This document shows, one piece after another, positions 61,133-64,000 of a stretch of DNA of 64,000 nt. Each line of letters opens with the position of its first letter. Position 1 is the first letter of the stretch. Both the position numbers and the translations under genes were made by a program. The notes below the pieces were generated by a model, which searched no databases, was not told the origin of the DNA, and saw nothing but the letters and a program-made list of their open reading frames with translations. The DNA is from an uncultured Caproiciproducens sp. (lineage in GTDB: Bacteria; Bacillota; Clostridia; Oscillospirales; Acutalibacteraceae): NCBI RefSeq assembly GCF_963664915.1, contig NZ_OY761810.1:1998661-2062660 (forward strand), given 5' to 3'.

Positions 61133-61810
61133 TCAAAATAGAATATCCTTTAAATCATTGAAATCTTTAATGATATAATCCGGCTGAATTGTACTGTTCC
61201 ATCTCCGATTATCTCTGTTAATCCAGCAGCTTGGTATTCCGGCTTTGTGCGCACCAAAAACATCCGCAGTGCTGTCGCCAATATGTAATATTTCATTGGG
61301 GTCTGCATCAAGATGTGACAGAACGCAGCTGAAAAATTTCCCGTTTTTATCCCCTTTATAGCTTCTTAAGTCATCGGAAATGAAAGCGCTGTCAGGATCG
61401 ATTTTACCGATTAATTCATCCACCATCAGATGGCTCGAGTCGCTGGAGAGAATGATCTGATATCGTTTACGGAGCTTTTTGATGCAGTCCAGAACCTCAT
61501 GATAAAAGGGAGCCTTCGAATGCTGGTACATTAAGTGATACGCCACATCCTGAGGCAATACATTGAGATTCACCTTGTCCACTATCTTTTCAGCACATTC
61601 AGTGTATACTTCTTCCATTGCTAAAAACTTTTCCGCATGAACAGCTCTTTCGTATATGGCGGGGTAGGAACTTAAAATTGCGTCCGCGCCCTGTATGGCT
61701 TTGTCGTCAGTGTATTCGTCTTTTAAAATTCCCTGCCAAATATCTGGAATGCGTTTATTGACATCTACCAAAGTTTGGAAAATGTCAAAACTGATCACCT
61801 TATATTTCAT
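61133..61810 (-). CDS. HAD-superfamily hydrolase
   Basis: A 225-residue HAD protein with motif I SFDIFQTLVD (nucleophile Asp9; the second Asp is replaced by Phe, and Gln follows), motif II LSSDSSH, Lys in YKGDKNGKF and motif IV HIGDSTADV. The DxFxT form of motif I differs from the phosphatase DxDxT and resembles haloacid-dehalogenase-like members, so phosphatase activity is not certain. Start ATG 61810 follows AAAGGAG. First gene of a pair with the CDP-alcohol transferase. Confidence 0.82.
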   Translation of the reverse strand: MKYKVISFDIFQTLVDVNKRIPDIWQGILKDEYTDDKAIQGADAILSSYPAIYERAVHAEKFLAMEEVYTECAEKIVDKVNLNVLPQDVAYHLMYQHSKAPFYHEVLDCIKKLRKRYQIILSSDSSHLMVDELIGKIDPDSAFISDDLRSYKGDKNGKFFSCVLSHLDADPNEILHIGDSTADVFGAHKAGIPSCWINRDNRRWNSTIQPDYIIKDFNDLKDILF

Positions 61811-62047
61811 AATTACTCCTTTAGGCAGACACTTGGTATCTTAGCTGATTGCCTGAAAGGTAATCAGCTCTTTCTATATATTACTCCCATATACGAATGA
61901 AAACAACCCGCCGAAATCTTGGCACTATCCTGTTAAAAAATCAATTTAAAGTAAAAAGAGGCGGACACTACGTGAAAAACTCCAAATCAAGCACATCTAT
62001 AAGCAATAATCATATAATAATATGTAGTCATTAAAGGGGTTGAGAAA

Positions 62048-62503
62048 ATGTATAGAAGGTGTCCATACTCTAATCATTCGAATCAAAACGATGGTGGGTT
62101 AGAGGATTTTGGTCCGGAACCTTTCGTAATAAATATTGACAGAGCTACACGTAAAAACAATACCTTTCGTACGGCTTTATGGTCGGGTAGTCATCTGCAG
62201 CTAACATTAATGAGTATTTGTGTCGGTGAGGACATAGGATTAGAGAATCATCCAAATCTTGATCAATTCATACGTATTGAGCAGGGCCAAGGACTTGTAA
62301 AAATGGGTGAGAGCAAAGACAATCTAAATTTTCAAAAGAGAGTTGCTGAAGACTATGCAATTATCATACCCGCCGGAACATGGCATAATCTGATTAACAT
62401 CGGGAACGTGCCGTTAAAACTTTACTCTATTTATGCGCCGCCCCAGCATCCAAGGGGTACGATCCATAAAACCAAAGCAGACGCAATCGCTGCTGAACAT
62501 TAA
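62048..62503 (+). CDS. Cupin-domain protein
   Basis: A 151-residue single-cupin protein. Cupin motif 1 (LENHPNLDQFIRIEQGQG) and motif 2 (IIPAGTWHNLINIG) provide His/Glu/Gln metal ligands. The N-terminus, MYRRCPYSNHSNQNDGG, is short and polar. Such proteins include isomerases and stress proteins, and the substrate here is unknown. Start ATG 62048 follows AAAGGGG. Single gene with its own terminator. Confidence 0.88.
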   Translation: MYRRCPYSNHSNQNDGGLEDFGPEPFVINIDRATRKNNTFRTALWSGSHLQLTLMSICVGEDIGLENHPNLDQFIRIEQGQGLVKMGESKDNLNFQKRVAEDYAIIIPAGTWHNLINIGNVPLKLYSIYAPPQHPRGTIHKTKADAIAAEH

Positions 62504-62525
62504 ATGACCTATTTATGATACTACT

Positions 62526-62566
62526 AATAGGAGAGCATTAGGAATACTGAATGCTCTCCTATTTAT
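62526..62566 (+). terminator. Terminator of the cupin gene
   Basis: A 14-bp perfect stem (62526-62539 with 62550-62563) followed by TATC. Confidence 0.8.
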
Positions 62567-62655
62567 CATACCCACAGGGATGGAACACGGTATAGAATAT
62601 TAAGTCTGCGAGTGTGCCTTTGATGGAGAGGAAGCTACGGACAAACTTGCTTTCA

Positions 62656-62698
62656 AAAACGTCTCTCCCTGCTTGTGCGTCGGGAGAGACGTTTTTTT
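62656..62698. terminator. Terminator of the AraC-type gene
   Basis: Stem AAAACGTCTCTCCC with GGGAGAGACGTTTT (about 62656-62669 and 62682-62695), T-runs on both strands. Best placed to end the minus-strand regulator gene. Confidence 0.75.
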
Positions 62699-62768
62699 CG
62701 GTTCAGCAACGCCTGGTTTCATCTGGCACTTTATTGAAAACAACAGATTTGTTCCATTTATATAAAAA

Positions 62769-63596
62769 TTATATACCCATTTTATACTGTTTTGGAGTGA
62801 TACCATACATTTTCTTAAATAGCATAATAAAATACGAAATATTCTGGTAGCCAAGGTTAAACGCCGTTTCAGTTACATTTCCATATTGCAGCATCTCTTT
62901 TGCTTTTTGCAGTTTAATATTTGTAAAATACTGGCTGGGCGTAATTTTTGTTATCTTTTTGAAATACTGACAAAAATTTGACTCCGACATATTCAGGTCG
63001 TAGGCCATCTGCCTAATGTCTATTGGCTGCGTATAGTTGTTGTACATATATCGTATCGCCTTATTGATAGGATTATTGTTTTCTATACTAAATATTTGGC
63101 TAATGACTTTGTTTTGGATTAAATGGTAAACAAGCTCTTGTGAGTATAAATCCACCAGGAACTTCGAGCAATCGTTTTTGTCCAAGAAGCCTTCCGTAAT
63201 TTTCTTGAGAATGTGATTTATGTTATTACGTCCAAAGAAAAATTGGTTTTTTGTAACATACTGGAGATTAACGAGATACTCATTGCTGATTTTTTCGCTC
63301 ACCTGTTCAATTAATCTGCTGCTTATCTCATAGACCACGGCAATTGTTGGCTTTACAGTCGTTACTTCCACTTTTGAATTGGGTGAAAGCAGAAGAAAAT
63401 GGTTTGGATTATATGTAAGCGTGGCATTATTCGCATCGATGCGTTTTTCTCCCTGTACAATAGTGCAAAGTCTGGCATTGTTATCAGTCCTGTAGGCTTC
63501 GTAAAAATGATTTGGCAGATCATAATACAGCATTTTGATATTATCTGTTTCCAGCCCATCCAACAGCTCAAGATTATTGTAAAAACTCGACACCAT
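62769..63596 (-). CDS. AraC-family transcriptional regulator
   Basis: A 275-residue regulator. The N-terminal 165 residues form a probable cupin-like sensing domain. The C-terminal double helix-turn-helix runs from about 180 (IDIRQMAYDLNMSESNFCQYFK) to the family end LGYQNISYFIMLFKKMYGITP. The inducer is unknown. It is divergent from the enoate-reductase-type gene at the right edge, its likely target. Start ATG 63596 follows GGGGGAAAC. Confidence 0.9.
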   Translation of the reverse strand: MVSSFYNNLELLDGLETDNIKMLYYDLPNHFYEAYRTDNNARLCTIVQGEKRIDANNATLTYNPNHFLLLSPNSKVEVTTVKPTIAVVYEISSRLIEQVSEKISNEYLVNLQYVTKNQFFFGRNNINHILKKITEGFLDKNDCSKFLVDLYSQELVYHLIQNKVISQIFSIENNNPINKAIRYMYNNYTQPIDIRQMAYDLNMSESNFCQYFKKITKITPSQYFTNIKLQKAKEMLQYGNVTETAFNLGYQNISYFIMLFKKMYGITPKQYKMGI

Positions 63597-63943
63597 AGTT
63601 TCCCCCTATGCCGCTACGTTTTTTCCTGTTCAAAATAATGATAACAGTTAAACTATGAAGGGCATTAATACGGTTTTATAGAAAATTAAAATCACGTTCT
63701 TTAAGCGCCCAATAAAACAAATATTTCATTTTAACCAACTAATATCCAAGTTTAAATTTAATTATATCTATTTGACAAAAAAATGCAACAATTAACTTTA
63801 ATGTTTATAAAATTTGAGGTATTTTATTAACAATGAGTTAGAAATAAGCAGGGGGGGTAAGATATGATAAGGCTATATAAAACTTTACATTACAGTTTTA
63901 TCTGTGAGGCCAATCAATTACAGTTAGAAAGGATGAATATTTT
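63597..63943. other. AT-rich divergent intergenic region
   Basis: About 347 bp between the AraC-type gene and the flavin oxidoreductase. TTGACA at 63772-63777 may be a -35 box, but no standard -10 lies at 17 bp. A 36-codon frame starts at 63864 after GGGGGG and overlaps the oxidoreductase start, and I do not call it a gene. Confidence 0.45.
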
Positions 63944-64000
63944 ATGGAGTTTTCTATGCTTTTATCACCGCTGAAAATCGGTAAAATGGAGGTCAAAAAC
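63944..64000 (+). CDS. NADH:flavin oxidoreductase / enoate reductase family, 5' end only
   Basis: The first 19 codons (MEFSMLLSPLKIGKMEVKN) match the start of Old Yellow Enzyme-type 2-enoate or 2,4-dienoyl-CoA reductases, which typically open LFSPLKIGxMExKNR. Start ATG 63944 follows AAAGGATG with 8-nt spacing. The remainder lies beyond the window. Probably controlled by the divergent AraC-type regulator. Confidence 0.65.
   Translation, partial: MEFSMLLSPLKIGKMEVKN

Noticed and set aside
62614-62850. 78-codon plus-strand frame (starts MPLMERKLRTN)
   Set aside because: It runs through a clear terminator hairpin and over the 3' end of the AraC-type gene on the other strand, with no ribosome site.
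63864-63974. 36-codon frame after GGGGGG upstream of the flavin oxidoreductase
   Set aside because: It overlaps the oxidoreductase start in another frame, has an odd composition and cannot be told from chance.

Overview
The window looks like chromosome from an anaerobic, probably spore-forming Firmicute of class Clostridia. The Oscillospirales/Ruminococcaceae type is my best guess. The basis is strong AGGAGG ribosome sites with frequent TTG/GTG starts, a PerR plus reverse-rubrerythrin pair, two L-lactate dehydrogenase-type genes, ferrous iron (Feo) uptake, a BceRSAB-type peptide-resistance module, ClpB, RF3, MltG and a GH25 lysozyme. I see no rRNA, tRNA or CRISPR array. Species assignment is inference.

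Layout. 0.1-5.1 kb: a Rieske/FAD oxidoreductase overlapping a tocopherol-cyclase-like gene, three very small genes, ndk and a secreted lysozyme. 5.5-13.7 kb: prfC, a BASS-type transporter, a glyoxalase, a Crp-HD-radical SAM run, a metallo-hydrolase, mltG and mscS. 13.7-19 kb: metY behind a possible attenuator leader, an rRNA methyltransferase, an atypical LDH, a lipoprotein and DUF554. 19-28.3 kb: an orphan PglX-like methyltransferase, HAD, YaiI, a COG2509 flavoprotein, a duplicated ATPase with one dead half, and an XRE regulator with clear operators. 28.4-38.2 kb: asparaginase, the Bce-type module, AlkD, two peptidase-type genes and a canonical LDH. 38.3-48.6 kb: two feo loci. 48.7-64 kb: clpB with an RHH gene, an EAL phosphodiesterase, a GIY-YIG-like pair, a foldback MITE, YitT, perR-rubrerythrin, two more flavoproteins, a phospholipid-type synthase with a HAD protein, a cupin, an AraC regulator and the first codons of an enoate-reductase-type gene.

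The most striking feature is at 42.5-48.2 kb. A second feoAB operon is split by a 3,216-bp serine-recombinase element bounded by an exact 14-bp direct repeat. The repeat core is a 5-bp inverted repeat around a CA dinucleotide. Removing one repeat copy and the DNA between rejoins feoB into one continuous frame of about 715 codons. The element therefore may be a precise, reversible gene interruption of the kind known for sigK skin elements. It carries one divergent 57-residue gene and four short genes read with the recombinase, three of them followed by clear hairpin terminators.

The first feoAB operon is intact. It has a FeoB-associated Cys-rich peptide and a promoter overlapped by a palindrome resembling DtxR-family sites, so the cell should still take up ferrous iron while the second system is broken.
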